From contig VWZX01006715.1 in the NCBI GenBank assembly GCA_013399015.1, positions 372,001-436,000 on the forward strand: 64,000 nt of DNA. Direction: 5' to 3'. Below, in pieces: positions 1 to 19,432 of the stretch. Every line of letters begins with the position of its first letter. Positions within the stretch are counted from its first letter, which is position 1. The notes under the pieces were generated by a model. That model had not been told where the DNA came from, did not search any database, and worked only from the letters and a program-made list of their open reading frames with translations. The translations under genes were made by a program, and so were the position numbers. Source of the DNA: Galbula dea (lineage: Eukaryota; Chordata; Aves; Piciformes; Galbulidae).

Positions 1-572
1 GCCTTAGGCACATAATTAAGTACAGTAGTAACTCATTTATAACTAAGTGAATTACCAGAGCTTGCCAGTTTAAATTTCATATCCATGTTGAATGTAGCAT
101 TTTAAAAGTACTTCACAGCAAAATAAGTCAGGTTATGAGAGGAAAACTAAATCAATCCCACTAAATGATAATAAATTGAAATATAAAGGAGTGCAGCATC
201 CAGTAGGTGTAAACATAGTGTTTTTACAGCTTTTTGTCTTGTCTGAGCTATAAACCAGAACTGGATAATAATGCACTGTTGCTGTCAGACATTGATGATC
301 CATGGAACATCAAAAAGGTGTTATGCTTTACAGCCTTAAAAAACTTAAAGCTTCACTGATGATGTTTCATGACAGACTGTGAACTACTTAATTCTACACA
401 ACCCTGGGTGTTCTTTCTTCTCTGGAAATAAGTCACAGTGGTAGTAAGAGTCATAGAATGTGAGTCATGTGGCAGTAACCATTTGTACAGTGTTCTTATG
501 GCTGATTACATGAAGCAAATGCAGTTTTTTCAGGAGTGAGGTCCTTGACTCATGCTGATTTCCTTGCTGTAG
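1..572 (+). other. MYSM1: MYSM1 intron (partial)
   Basis: AT-rich intronic sequence running off the left edge and ending in an AG acceptor at 571-572. No repeat or RNA gene was recognised in it. Confidence 0.8.
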
Positions 573-6978
<6,406 letters not shown>

Positions 6979-7500
6979 TGGCATTAAGAAAAAATGAAGG
7001 AATTTGGGGTTTATTTTTTCATTTTCTTCCCCTCCTCCCCATTCTGGTAACCTTTTCAGGATTATTGTCAGTATTTCAGGATTATTAACAGCAGCTGTTA
7101 CAGAATCCAGTGTCATCTTAGTTGTTATGGTCTGAATACACTTCACTACATGAGGAATGCTTAATAATAGCAGTTTTAGTGCCACAGAATGAAGTGATTG
7201 ACCAAGTGTCTGCCACCTAGGAAGGAGGACTGCCTGGCAGGAAGATTGCACTTCAGACTTCAAGGAGAGTTTGTCTTCTCTCAAGTCTTTCAGTTTGGGA
7301 CTTTTTCTCCTATTTTTTTATCTGCAGCTACACATCTAACTCAGATTTGTTCATGAATGCTTTAGAGATTCTAACTTTGAGTTCACAGAGAGAAACTTCA
7401 CTAAAACGATGATTTTGTAGCTCCCTGATTTCAGGTTTCCCTGGTGTCCACTCTGAAGTTTTCTTCAGTTGTAGTTTAATAAATCATCTGATTTTTAATT
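6979..7500 (+). other. MYSM1: MYSM1 3' UTR with poly(A) signal
   Basis: Sequence directly after the TGA. A canonical AATAAA at 7478-7483, followed by a T-rich tract, marks a plausible cleavage site. Further downstream sites cannot be excluded. Confidence 0.6.
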
Positions 7501-10500
7501 GTTTTTTTAATTTTTTTTTCCCCCACTGATCCCTATGGTCAAGTAGCTTTTTGGCATGTTCTTTGCCATCTTGCCTCTATATTTGGGAGAAGAAGCTGGC
7601 AAGTTTTCATGACTTCTCAGTAGTGGTTGTGCTTGTTTCCAGTGGAAATGCTAACTCCTGTCTTATTACAGGCTGCAATCTTTCTGATCTTCCATTCTAC
7701 AGGGAGATGCTCTCTTGTTTTGCCAGATCATTGTGATTTGTCCCTTTCTAATTGCCACTGTTTCCCATGGAAACTAGCTCTTGATTTATGGCCAACTGAG
7801 TGCAACAAGCAGGAAAGTATCTTGTCTTTTTAAAGGAAAAAATCTACCAACTTTTCTATCCAGTCTTCTCTCTACTGAATGTGCAGTTCAGTCAGAAAAC
7901 ATACTCTTTGTCTCAGTTCTTCAGTTATTACTTCATACAAGTGGATATTAGATAAATTAGGTGATAAACAGATCGATCTATTGACTGCAGCTTGGAAATG
8001 TTTCATTCACTGTGGATCTTTATAGAAAAATGTTCTTTAAATTTTGCTTTCTATATCCTAAGGCAACTTGTATCCACTTCCTACTGCTAACACAGATTTA
8101 TCTTGGGCAGAGTTTCTCAGAGAGCTGTAGAATATAGTTGAAAACATGAAGCAGGTGAGACCTTGAGTTTCTATCTAGAGGGAACTCAATTCCTATTTAA
8201 AAAATATATATATGTGTGTGTATGTCTCTAGTTCTACATAACATAAATGGAATTTTAAGATTTTTAAATGTTTACATTTTTAACTTCAGCTTTTCATTTG
8301 TATCAAGAGTTTTAAAAGCTTTAAAATTGTAGGGTTGCATCCCAAGGGGAGAACCCCTGTGCAGGAAGTTAACATTCTTTTTTTTGTCATGCCTCATGAA
8401 ATGTTTCTCTCTTTTTGTTACTAAGTGGAAGGTACAGAACCTGATCACAGGCAAATGTGAGCCCTTGATGCTCAGTGATTCTCCCTAGGGACTTAAAACC
8501 ATTGCTGAAGGTTCTGTGCTCTCCTATATTCACATCCGCGAGTGCACAGCTTCAGATCCCACTCCTATGTGTAACTTACAATCTTGGTGTATCCATCTAT
8601 ATAAAGCATGTTGACTCAGACTGCTTGTAGTCTAAAGTGTCATCTTTGGGACCTCCTAATTAAGTCTTGCATGGCTTTTGGTATTTCTAGTTTCAACTAC
8701 ACTGGTGAGAGCACGTTCCTTCTTCCTTCTCTCCATAGCTGGGGAGTGCTCTGCAGTGTGAAGAATTCTTCTGCAGTTTTGCATAGGTTACTCTCTAGAG
8801 AAATCACACAGTGTAAATGTGTGTACTAAAAGCTGAAATGACTTCTGATTTGTAGGAAGAGAATTTTGAACTCTAATAGAACAGCAATATGAAGTCAGCA
8901 GATGATAGACTTTTTGTGGAAAAGGAACATTGCCAAGCATTTAAGGATGGAGGTCAGTATATGCCCAGGGTAGTGGTAGCAATGTGCTGGCTGCTGCTTT
9001 GTTTTAATGATTCAAATAATGTAAAGTACTGCAGTTGTATTAATTGGTTTTAACAGTGATGTTACAGAAGAAAAGCTTTGAGTACAACATATGCTTGAAG
9101 CTATTTGTCTCATGAGGAGATGGTGCAGTATTGAACCTTAGATAGGCACAGACAGACTCTAGATGTTCTGAGTGTTCCTTAGCAGGGTGCTGTGGGAGGA
9201 ATCACAACTGCTAGTGCCATCATGATCCAGTGTGATCACATGATATGGTTTGGGAATTGGAAATACCATATCTGTGATGCTAAGTAATGGTTTTGTTGGC
9301 AAGAGCCATGGTTAAGAGAATAACTAACCTATTTTTCATGACTTATTTTGACTGGATGGTTAATAATATGAGTTTGGAAGTTGCATGCTTCTAAGGAGTT
9401 ACAAATCTATGTTACTAATACTACCACTTCTGCTACCAAACACATGTAAGGCATTAAATATTTTTATTGGGAAACTTTTTTATGGTTTTTTCCCACCATC
9501 CAGCAATTCTTTTTATTCTGGCTTTGATTTAGTGTACATGTGAACTAACATGCTATTTCTTTCTATAAGATCAACCAAGTTGTTCCTCAGGAGATGGCAA
9601 ATGGTTGAGTAGCAAGTAGAATTTAAACTGGAACAGTCAACAGTTTGAAAAACAAAGACAAAAGAAATCTAAGATGCAAATTTTGGCAAATATCCTTTAT
9701 GAGCATCTGTTGGGTGAGTCAGCTTTTGCTGTCCCAGTGATCAGCAGTGCTTCTTCACAGGGATACATGCCTTGTGTCCCCGGGGAGGGGAGTACCTGTG
9801 GGGTTTTTTTAAATAGATTAGTTTCCAAGACACAATTCAGCTGAAGGTAACAAACAAAACCTATCACAAATAAAAAAAGTGAACAGTTGCCATTGCTATT
9901 AAGTCTTTTTTCCCCTTTGCTTGCTGCTTTGTTATTCCCGACTGATGGTGTACAAGAGTCTGCTAATAAAGACTGTATATGCAGTACCTTGAAAGATGTG
10001 TCCGTGTTTGTAATAGCTTCTTGAGCATCGATCAAGGTATTCATCCCTAGTCAGTACCAAGGACCGAAAGAGTCAATACCCTTTCATACCACCAGAGGGC
10101 GCTGTGCCACAGCTGATGAAAGGAAAGGCTTTGAGCCGAGAGCAAAACACTTCTTGGTGCAAGTAAACTTCTGGCCAGTGATTAAATTCTATGGGCAGTA
10201 GCTTTGGACCTAGGTATAGATTTAGTTCTTTCTTTTGCTCTTGCAAACCCTCTGGTTTAGTCTCCTTCAGAAAATTGGCCACTGTAGTTTGTGGCAGAGA
10301 TGCCAGGATCATAGATCAGTATTTTTCCCCGCTGTTGTCACAGGGGGAATCCTGGCTGTAGGGTACTAAAGTAATAGAATGGGTTTGTTCTCATGGACAA
10401 CACCAGTGCATTCTCAAGGCGACCATCGGATTACCTTTCAAACTATTCCATTTATTACACAAATTTGATTGAAGTGTGTTGGTTCTGGCTCCCTTTCTGT

Positions 10501-13500
10501 CAGCAGCAGAAGCCAGATTAACTCCTTCCTTCTGGGCTAGCACAGCCTGTGGTCTGCTGGACATTGTTGAGCTGTGAGGACGTTGCTTTGTGTTGGGGGG
10601 AAGAGAGGCTGTAGTGGTGGAAATCAAGTGGCAGGGAGGTGTGTGATGTACCTCAGAAGGCTTGGTGTGGCAGAGTGGCTCTGCTGCTGCTGTGAACCCA
10701 CTGAGGGGATGGGGGGGCAGAAGGGTGGCTTCATCTGGTCCCACAGAACCAGTGCAGGAGAAGCAGCTGGTTGTTAACATCCCAGTGAACACTGTAATCA
10801 TATTTGATACTGAACAAAGTATATAATGGCCTAGATAAAAGCATTCTGGTTGTTTAATTGGAAATGTCTTGCTGTTTTACATAGACCTAGTGCCCTATTT
10901 TTATGAGATTTAGAATTGTGCCAAGAAATTGTTTCCATGGAAGCAGAGATCACTAAAGAAATAATGCACTCCATGTTTCCTATAGGATTATTCCCTTTAC
11001 AGCCTGCTGTTTGAAATAATTAACTCTTACAGTGCTGTTACAGCTTAACATGGAGTAAAGGAAATGATACTTATTTTTTTAGTGTCAGAGAAGTTGTTAT
11101 ATACATATATTTATGTAGGTAGATATTTGGAAAGACTTGTCTTATTTGAAAATAAGTCTGTTCTCTGCTTATTTACAGAGGGGAAAATGCTCCAGTGCAA
11201 AAATAGTCAATGGAAAAATGCACTTTTATTTTGCAACTCATGCAGCTCTGGCAGGGAAACTTAGAGTTATTCCTTCTACATTTTTTGCTTGATGATGAGT
11301 ATATCATAAAACTACCATTGTGCTTTTAACCACCTTTGAGGGAAGAGAGTGCTGCTTCTAGTTAATGTAACAGCAATAAGGATCTTCCACAAGAAGGGAA
11401 AACACCACCTCCATTAGTTACTTAGGGGTTTTCTTCCATGTATTACTTCTGACAAACCCTTTTTCTCTACGTCACTGAGCCTGCAACAAGGGGAAACTGT
11501 CAAATGATGGAATGAGGCTAAGAGCAAGCATGAACAGCTGTAAACATCATACAAGCAAAATGCTGTTTACTACAGTCCTGTTACTGCCTTTCCACGTGGT
11601 GCTTTCTGAGCACAAGGGCAGTGCAGCTCTCAGCCATCACTTCACTGAGGCTGGTTGTGAGCTGTAAACTTACAGCAGGCAAGAAGAAAAACAAAACCTA
11701 CTCTTTCTGAAGTTCATAATGTGAAATCGGATAAAGACAAGATAGAGTATGTTGGTGTCAGTTATATGACCAATTGACCTATTTTAGAATAGCCTATTTT
11801 AGAAATTAAAAATGGGAAGAGCTACTAAACTATTATCAAGCAATCATCAATGTAACAACTTTAAATACCTAGCAGTTTTCATAATTTAGCTGTAGATCTC
11901 AATTATTTTCCAAGAAAGGTAGTTACTGTTATCTTTCTTTTTTGAAAGAAGGGGAAATGGAGAGGTGTGATAATGTGCTATAAAGCAGCCAGGAATCGTC
12001 TAAAGCACTTCTCATCTTTGCTCTTTCAAGCAGCATGTGTTTCTGTGGTTTACTTAGAAATAGGTCTAGTTGCAAAGTTCAGCTCCAGGCTGTGCCCTTC
12101 TGTAGTGGTAGTGGGTATTTACAGCTGCAGCCCTCATTTTAAACCCATGCTGTTACAAATACTGGCAGCAGGGATGACTTTCACTGTTCACACAGGCAGA
12201 AGCCATCTCTACAAGCTCACATGGATGTGAAGCAGCACTGGTACAAGGAGCTAACTGCAAGGCAGTGTCACTACCCCATTGCCAAGCTACCCTGGGGAGC
12301 TTGGAGGGTCGTGCAAGATTCGAAAGTTCCCTTGGAGTAAATTAAGGTGAAATGATACCAAACAGCTGATTGTTAGTTTTATTAGAGGCAAGGAACATAC
12401 TTTGGAAAACTTTTAGTCTCTAGTGCTTAAGAGATGGAAAGGAAAGAAGAAAGAGAGGAGAGTGAGACATCACCACCCTTGGTTCCAGCAAAGTTCTGTA
12501 GGACTGGTCCCAGGTCTCGAGTTCTCTCGTGGTGGATGCACACTGACCAATATGCCACCATCCTTTCTATACACCCAGGACATGGGTGGAGTGGCCACAG
12601 CTCTGTAACAGGAATGAACTCAGAAAAAGAAGTTGTCCCACCTTTGCAGAACTTATCTCTTCCTGATGTTAATTTCCTTATCTCCCAGGTGACAACATTG
12701 TTCATCACCGCTCAAGGTTGGAGACATTAGTCATTTAAGGAGGTGTCAGGCTCCTACAGGCTGTGTGCAAGTTGCATGGATGGGAGAATGGTGAATACAC
12801 TGTTCTGTGGTCATTGCTGGTCCCAAAATCCCACTTATCAAGTGTCTGACAGTGTTTGACAAATCAGATGAATGGGACTTGCTTAATGCAAACTGGAAAA
12901 TATCTTTTAGCTGCTGCCAAAACACATGGAAATGGTAACTCAGGCTTTGTAGATCATTAGGACACTTGGGAGCTACTGGAGTGTACTGCAAAGGGCATTA
13001 CTTAAAGTTCAGATTGAAAAATTTCTTCAGAAACAGCTAACAACTTTGTAAGAGTAATGCAAGCATGAAAATCATCATTCCTAGCACTGCCTTGGGATGA
13101 ATATGTGCCAAAGGAGAGGGGGGAGAGAGGCTTTCTGTGCTCTCTAAGTAGGAGAGCAGCCATCAAACTGATGAACAGTTGTTCCCCTTGAATTGGCAGC
13201 TACTCCAGGCAGCATACATAAAACTCCAAAAGGCTTTATGTAATAAATACATGAAAGGAGAAAGGAGGAAGTCCATAACTGATAAGAACCTTGACAGTGG
13301 AATGATACAAAAGCTGTATGATGGATGATGCAGGAAAAACCATCATGGAAGCAGAAGGGTAGGATTTCTTCCAACAGAAAAGGGAGAAATTCCTTAAACA
13401 TGTATTTACATAGTCCATGGAAAGTCTAAAGAAGCGCAAGCTGCTTGTGCTTTAATCCCAAGGGAAACCCAAGGTAGGAGCTATGCTTCAGGTTGTTGTT

Positions 13501-13787
13501 TTATCAGTTAAGAGGCATGGCAGACATCTGGAAGCAGGCATCCAGTTCCACTCCCTGATAAGTAAGAGATAAAAGTGCAGCTTGTGACTGCTGTAGGATT
13601 TGGGTACCAGTTGGTTTGGAAGGAGAACCTGTTTGGTGGGTCTGATGTGAATCTTGATAAAGGGAGCAGCACACCAGCCTGTAGAAACCAGTAGGTTCTG
13701 TGAATGGATTAAAGCTTCTGTGAATGGATTAAAGCTTCAGATACTGTTTGCCATCCCTCAGGACTTTATCCACCTGATATCCACCTC
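7501..13787. other. Intergenic, MYSM1 to TACSTD2 pseudogene
   Basis: About 6.3 kb with no recognisable gene, RNA gene or CR1 element. Short features only: a TATATATGTGTGTG microsatellite near 8203-8224 and a perfect 20-base tandem duplication at 13696-13735. All open frames here are short and resemble nothing I know. Confidence 0.6.
13696..13735. repeat. Perfect 20-base tandem duplication
   Basis: The unit TTCTGTGAATGGATTAAAGC occurs twice without a gap, followed by the first bases of a third copy. It lies about 90 bases upstream of the TACSTD2 pseudogene homology. Confidence 0.95.
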
Positions 13788-14713
13788 TTGCTTTTTACCT
13801 GCAATGTGGAGCCTCAGTTCAGGGCTTTGCTGGGTTTGATTCCGCCAGTAGCACCATCAGCACAGAACAATTGTACCTGTGTGACCAACAAGTGGATGCT
13901 GTGTGCCCAGGATGCATCTGGGAACTGCACCTGCACACTGGTGGGTTCAAATCACATGGTAGACTGTTCAACACTGACTTCAAAATGCTTGCTGATGAAG
14001 GCAGAAATGATCCTGCTGAAGGAGGAGCACTTCCAGGGCCATCCCCATGGGCTGTTAGACAACGATGGGATGTTCAATCCAGACTGAGAGGACAAAGGTA
14101 TCTTCAAAGCCAGGCAGTGCAATCAAACCAGTAACTGCTGCTGTGTGAACGCTGCTGGAGTAAGAAGAACTGAAAAGGGTGACAAAAGCCTGTGTTGTGG
14201 TGAACTGGTTAGAACAAGCTGGATCTACATTGAACTGAGGCATTAAAAAAGGTCCTGTGCCTTCAATGTTCCCACCCTAAGCAATGCCCCAACACACCTG
14301 TTTGAGAGCTGATAACAAGCTGCACCCCAGGAACATCACATCCCCACTCACCCAAATCCAGCTGAACCAGCATGAGAAATCTAATTGTGATGTAGGTATA
14401 GCTGATGTCACTTTTTACTTTGAGAAAGATATAAAAGATGACTCTGCATTTCATTCTAACAGTACATTAATTGTCAACACAGATGCTCAGGGTATTTAAA
14501 AACTATGGATTTACTCCATAGATGAAAAGTCACTGGAGTTCTGCATGGGACAACTGGTTACCAGCATGAGTGCTGTGGTGAGAGTGATACTGGCTGGCTG
14601 GCTTTGGCATCACTGTGCTGGTTCTTCTGAGGTGGCTGCAGACAAAGAAATACAAGAAAGCTGAGGTTAGAGAAATGGGTGAAATAAAAGCACCAAGCTT
14701 ACAGCTGCCCTGA
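13788..14713 (+). pseudogene. TACSTD2: TACSTD2 (TROP2) pseudogene
   Basis: TACSTD2 is a single-exon gene for a type I membrane glycoprotein related to EpCAM. Homology starts with a signal-peptide-like hydrophobic run (ALLGLIPPVAPSA) near 13819. It continues with AQNNCTC and VDCSTLTSKCLL of the cysteine-rich N-terminal domain, then the thyroglobulin type-1 repeat (FKARQCNQTSNCCCVNAAGV). After that come IADVTFYFEKDIKDDS, a transmembrane-like GFGITVLVLL, and the basic tail KYKKAEVREMGEIKAPSLQ before TGA at 14711. Breaks seen are stops at 14085-14087, 14244-14246, 14310-14315 (TGATAA) and 14497-14499, plus frame changes near 14305 and between about 14500 and 14600. The CWCV core of the thyroglobulin repeat reads CCCV. 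Human TACSTD2 is 323 residues, and the homology here covers nearly that length. Its place between MYSM1 and OMA1 matches the parental gene, so I infer a unitary pseudogene and not a new retrocopy. A single sequencing error could not explain so many breaks. Confidence 0.93.
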
Positions 14714-17700
14714 TCTAAAAAAACAAAGGCAACTGCAAGAAACAAAAAAGCACAAAACACAAATGGCAAACAGACTCTGTGTACATGGATGGATTTGGAA
14801 AGAAATTTTCCCTTTTACATTATATTATCTATATTTTATATATGTATTATACTATATATATTATTTAGTAAGAATGACTTTATTTTGGGTATAAACTAAT
14901 TTGGGGGTCAGTTACCTAAATACTTTAAATGAGTCCCAATTTAGAGGCTAAGAAAACTCTTACTGCTCTTTAGCTTCACTGGCACTGCAGTCCTGGTTCA
15001 GCTTGCCTAAATACTCTTAGAGTGGTTCTTTGTGTATCCACTATTGACAATCAAACTCTAGCCTGGGCATAACTGCCTTCTATAGCTGCTTCTCTGTTGG
15101 TAAAGACTTGTTTGGGGTTTTTTAAAGTTGCTGGAAGTTCTGCTATCTACAAATCATTTCAGAAATATTCCCAAATAACCAAACAAGGCTGTGGGAAGAC
15201 TCTCTAGCACCAGAGGCTTTTCTACAGACATTTGTTAGGAAACATTCCTGGAGTCACCTCCAGGTGCAGCGATCCCAAGGTTCCACGTTGGTATTCAGGC
15301 AGCCCAGCCAGCTGTTCCCACGTGTGCTCTTTAACAAGGGGCTGACCCTCCTAGTCAGCAAAGATCCCTTGATCCCAGTGCAAGTGTAAGTTAACCTTGG
15401 TGCTCTGCCCAAATTCAAGCTCTGGTAATAGCTTTCAGTCTACCTAAATTCCCCTTGCAATTTTAATGGGAGGAGATATTTTTTCCACGTTGTACAGCTT
15501 CACAGAAGTACTACACAATGCTTCAGGACAAGCTGAAAAAGAGCTTTATTCTAGCAGTGCTGCAGGGGGAATTTCAGAGCAGAGTAATTACTGAAGTTGG
15601 AATTTGGCCAAGACACTAGAACTGGACTTCTTCACTACCTACTTATCTGCTGCATTCCTTGTTTGGGAGGTTACATCCTCCTTGAAGGGCATTTTAAAGA
15701 AAAGGATGCTAAATGTTGAAGGTTGAAATATTAGCAGTTGTATGTCTGAGGTCTCCTCAGTCTTACCTGCTTATGTTCAGAATGAGAGCACTGCACCTAG
15801 GCACTGCAGCAGGGTCAGCTCCTTTCTCCTGTAATTAATTTCAATGTGCTCCTTTTAGGGCAAGCTAATAAATATGCATCTCTGACTCTACTGAATAAAC
15901 AGGATACCAGGAAAAAGGGAAGATGCTTTGATTCTGTTTCTGCCTTTGTTCATATAGAAGAGGAGGAGATGTGCTGTTTGGTGTCTGTCTGTGTTTGCTT
16001 AATATTTTTTTGGCTCAACAGACACCATTTCCATTTAACCTCATTCTTGTTCACTTAACCTGCTGGAAAAAAACTGGGCTTTGGCTACACAGAATGGGGC
16101 AGATACATTGCATTTTCCCTAAATGAGATTTTTATGCAACTGCATCAGCAGTATTAATACATTCACAAAGGTTTGGAGCAGGGTCTATAATTTATTGTGC
16201 ACCTTACTGCAACATCTCCAAGCTGGTTGTTTTTCAGTCAAATATATAAATTAGCACTGACAGGAGGTGAAGTGAGAAATTAATATGTAGGCTGAATTTT
16301 CCTAAGTCATAGGAAAAATCAAAACTTAGCCTAACTCCACATAATTTTATGCTTAAGCTTTTATCAAATAAATCAAAAATCAGTAACTAAGTAGCTCTCA
16401 GTGCTGAAGAAATGTAGGATGAGAATAAAAATTTTCCATGTACATTGCTTAACCACTTCCTTAACCTAGGCAGTGCTGATAAAAGCTGTGTTTGAGAGGT
16501 CAGTGCTGTCCTTCCATCAGAGAAGATCTGAAGATGTGATCTTTTCTGTGGCTTCCAACAGTCTTTTAAAGTCACTGCATTGTTCTCATTTCTATCATAA
16601 GGAGAAGATAAATATTTTCAAGGTGAATGATGAGTTCTTATATTAAAATAATATATAAACATGTAGGCATAATTTTGATTAGGAGAGGGAAAAGTCAATG
16701 AATGTTGAAAAAATCTTAACAATTTCAGTGTCTTTCTTTGACTCCAGCTTTGCTGTTTAGAAATGGAGACTGAGAAGAGAGGCTGTTGTGGTGCCATTCA
16801 TATTTTTATTAATCATTAAATGACTGCCCCATGAAAATCATGTGTTGTGGTCAGTTATTTCCTTGCTAGTCATCAAGCACCAGTAGGCTGCATGCTGCTA
16901 GGGGACTGGAAGTGCACTAGGGTCATTTAATAAGGTAGGTGCCTGCAATTAATCAAAAGAATGGGAAGATTAATTGCAGTGCAGAGCTCAGAGAACCTCT
17001 CTTTGGACTGGATCGTTCTGCTTGAATAAAGCTATGTAAAGCTACTGTGGGATCTGGACTTTAATAAACCAAACATAGCCATTGCTCTACTAAGTATTCA
17101 TTTATCTCCTGCTCCTGCAGTCATGCTACCTTTTGGGCTATATATCAGTCTCTTTTTTTGCACATAGTAGATCAAGTTTTTTACTGTGGCAGTCCATGAT
17201 GTTCAGCTTGTTTGACTTTGTGTCCACTAATATCTCACTGAAAAGGAGAAAATGAACTCCTTGAGAACTTGTATTTAAGTAATTAAGCTTTGTACTCTGC
17301 AGTGGGTTCTGTTGGTACTGCCAGCATGGTCACAGCCATGGTGGGTTTATGTTCTAGGTGGCACTGGCTGACAGCCTTCAAGCATTGCCCTGAACAACAT
17401 GACCACCATCAATCTTGTATCAGTTTCTGGAGGGGCTGCTCAGGTATAAGTGTATTCAGGGATTGTTTTGGTTTGGAATGCTGTTTGTATTTATGTATCT
17501 GTCTGTGGGTAGATACAGAAATGAAGCCATAGCTGGTATGAAGGAGTGTCTCTGTGCTGTTACCTATCTGGAACATGTAATAGAGGGTAGGCTTGCTTTA
17601 ACAAAGGTAGAGCTGGCTGTTGCCTAAATTATGCTCTGCAATTCCAGCTGGTAAAGAGCTGCCTTAGCTCAAAACAAGCCACTGGCAGAGGAAAAAAGTC

Positions 17701-19140
17701 CTGTCTCTGTGCTATGACTCTGAAGAGGATAGTGCTGCCCTTTCTGTACTGCACCACTACCTTTGTGCAACAGCACAAAGCAAGGTTTGGCCTTTGCTTC
17801 TAGCTTCTGGTTATAACTTTTTTAACCACTCTAAATCTGAGGAGACTGCCAGAAGCAATGCCAGCACTACAGCAAGAAAATGAGAGATAAGGATTCACAG
17901 AAGGATTAAATCCTTCTTAAACTCTCTTCCCTCTATTCCCCCTGGTAAAATCCATGCCTGCTTATATATGCAAATATGTGCTTTCAAACTCATTGACACA
18001 AAATCCCTGCAATAGTTCTAAGTGTCTGGTGTGTGTACACACACAACCATTCCCACACCTATACACCACCTCCCTATTTCCCTTAGAGCCGGCAAACCCT
18101 AGGGAAAGCATTGTAGCAGCAGATCCTGTGCTGCATTCAGCCAGACTGCAGCCTGCTCTAGCTCTGAGCAGTGGCAAAATACCCCAAACCTGCTGCTATT
18201 TTGGAGCAATAAAGAATCCTCTTCTTGTCCCATCTTCCCCCAATTAAGAATAATCTCTTTATGGATGTTTAGACAGAGATTATGGCCAGATTAGGTTAAT
18301 GATGTGAAACAAAATGCCTGCCACACCAACACACCCAACCCCTCTCTTCTTGTTTAGCTTGTCAGTGATGGTAAGCACTTCATGACAACTAGACAAGATC
18401 CCTCCAATAGTCCTTAAAATGTTTAATCCTCAGGGAGCCACCTGATTAAAAAAAACCAAACCCATTTCTATTGCTTGCCTATTGAAACCACTTTTTTCAG
18501 AGAACAGTTGAAGAAGGAACAAATTGGCCCTTCCTCCACTTCTCCTTAATTGGACCAGTTAATGCTATTAAACAGATAGTCGTGCAGGTATAATTATCCT
18601 TTCCAAAGCATTTCCACTGATTTGCCTTAGGGTATTAAGTACTGCAATTACCTCTTTTTTTTTTTTTTTATGCTAAAATTAATCTTGAGTCATTACAATT
18701 GCTATCAGAGCAGGAAAAATCAACTTTGCAGAACTTTTACAATTATTATGCAGCAGTTCTAACAACATTCCTTGTACCAGGATTTATCTAGTTCAAATGG
18801 CATACAGGCCAGGCAGCCTGACAAGATCCACATCTCATTTTGAAGAGGCTCCCTATTGCCTGAGGGAGTCCTACTCCACCACAAATCAAGTGCCACAGAA
18901 ACAATTAGGGAGACTTTATATTAGCTAAATGAAAGACTGAAGGAGAATGCATTTCTTACTTGCCATGGAGGTTTTTATAGGTGGGCCCATCAGTACTGCT
19001 GGTAGAGGCACCCAAACTTTTCCAGCTTTCTTTTTTATATTTTAAATATGTTTGTTCTTGTAAGGCTTGAAATGAGAAATCTCAGTATTTTTGCTAGTCT
19101 GGTTACACTTAGAAAAGTTAAGTGAAACCACTAGAAAGTA
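14714..19140. other. Intergenic, TACSTD2 pseudogene to OMA1
   Basis: About 4.4 kb of AT-rich sequence without a recognisable gene or CR1. It holds an almost pure A/T stretch at 14815-14865, a perfect 12-base inverted repeat at 16943-16979 and a T-run at 18655-18670. Regulatory sequence is possible, but nothing can be assigned from one genome. Confidence 0.6.
16943..16979. repeat. Perfect 12-base inverted repeat
   Basis: CTGCAATTAATC and its exact reverse complement GATTAATTGCAG are separated by 13 bases. The arms contain TAATT cores of the kind bound by homeodomain proteins, so a paired binding site is one reading. A chance hairpin is another. Confidence 0.9.
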
Positions 19141-19432
19141 ATGCTGGGGCTGGAGCATCCCCCTTATGAAGAAAGGCTGAGGGAGCTTGGCTTATTTAAC
19201 CTGGATAAGAAGAGGCTGAGAGGGGACCTTAGGAATGTATCTAAGTATTTGAGGGGAGGCTGCCAAGACGATGAAGCGAGGCTTTTCTTGATGGTGCCAA
19301 GCAGTGAGATGCCAGACAACAGGCACAAACTGGAACACAAGAAGTTCCACCTAAACATGGGGAAGAACTTCTTCACAGTGAGGATGACTGAGCACTGGAA
19401 CAGACTGCCCAGAGACATTGTGGAGTCTTCTT
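19141..19432 (+). repeat. CR1 ORF2 C-terminal fragment
   Basis: The plus strand encodes the familiar CR1 tail region: YEERLRELGLFNL, then KKRLRGDL, KNFFTVRMTEHWNRLPRDIV. It stops abruptly near WP without a CR1 3' tail. Confidence 0.9.

Noticed and set aside
13871..14134. Alternative 87-codon frame across the TACSTD2 region
   Set aside because: The homology to TACSTD2 is in other frames. This frame has no family match and only reflects the open neighbourhood.
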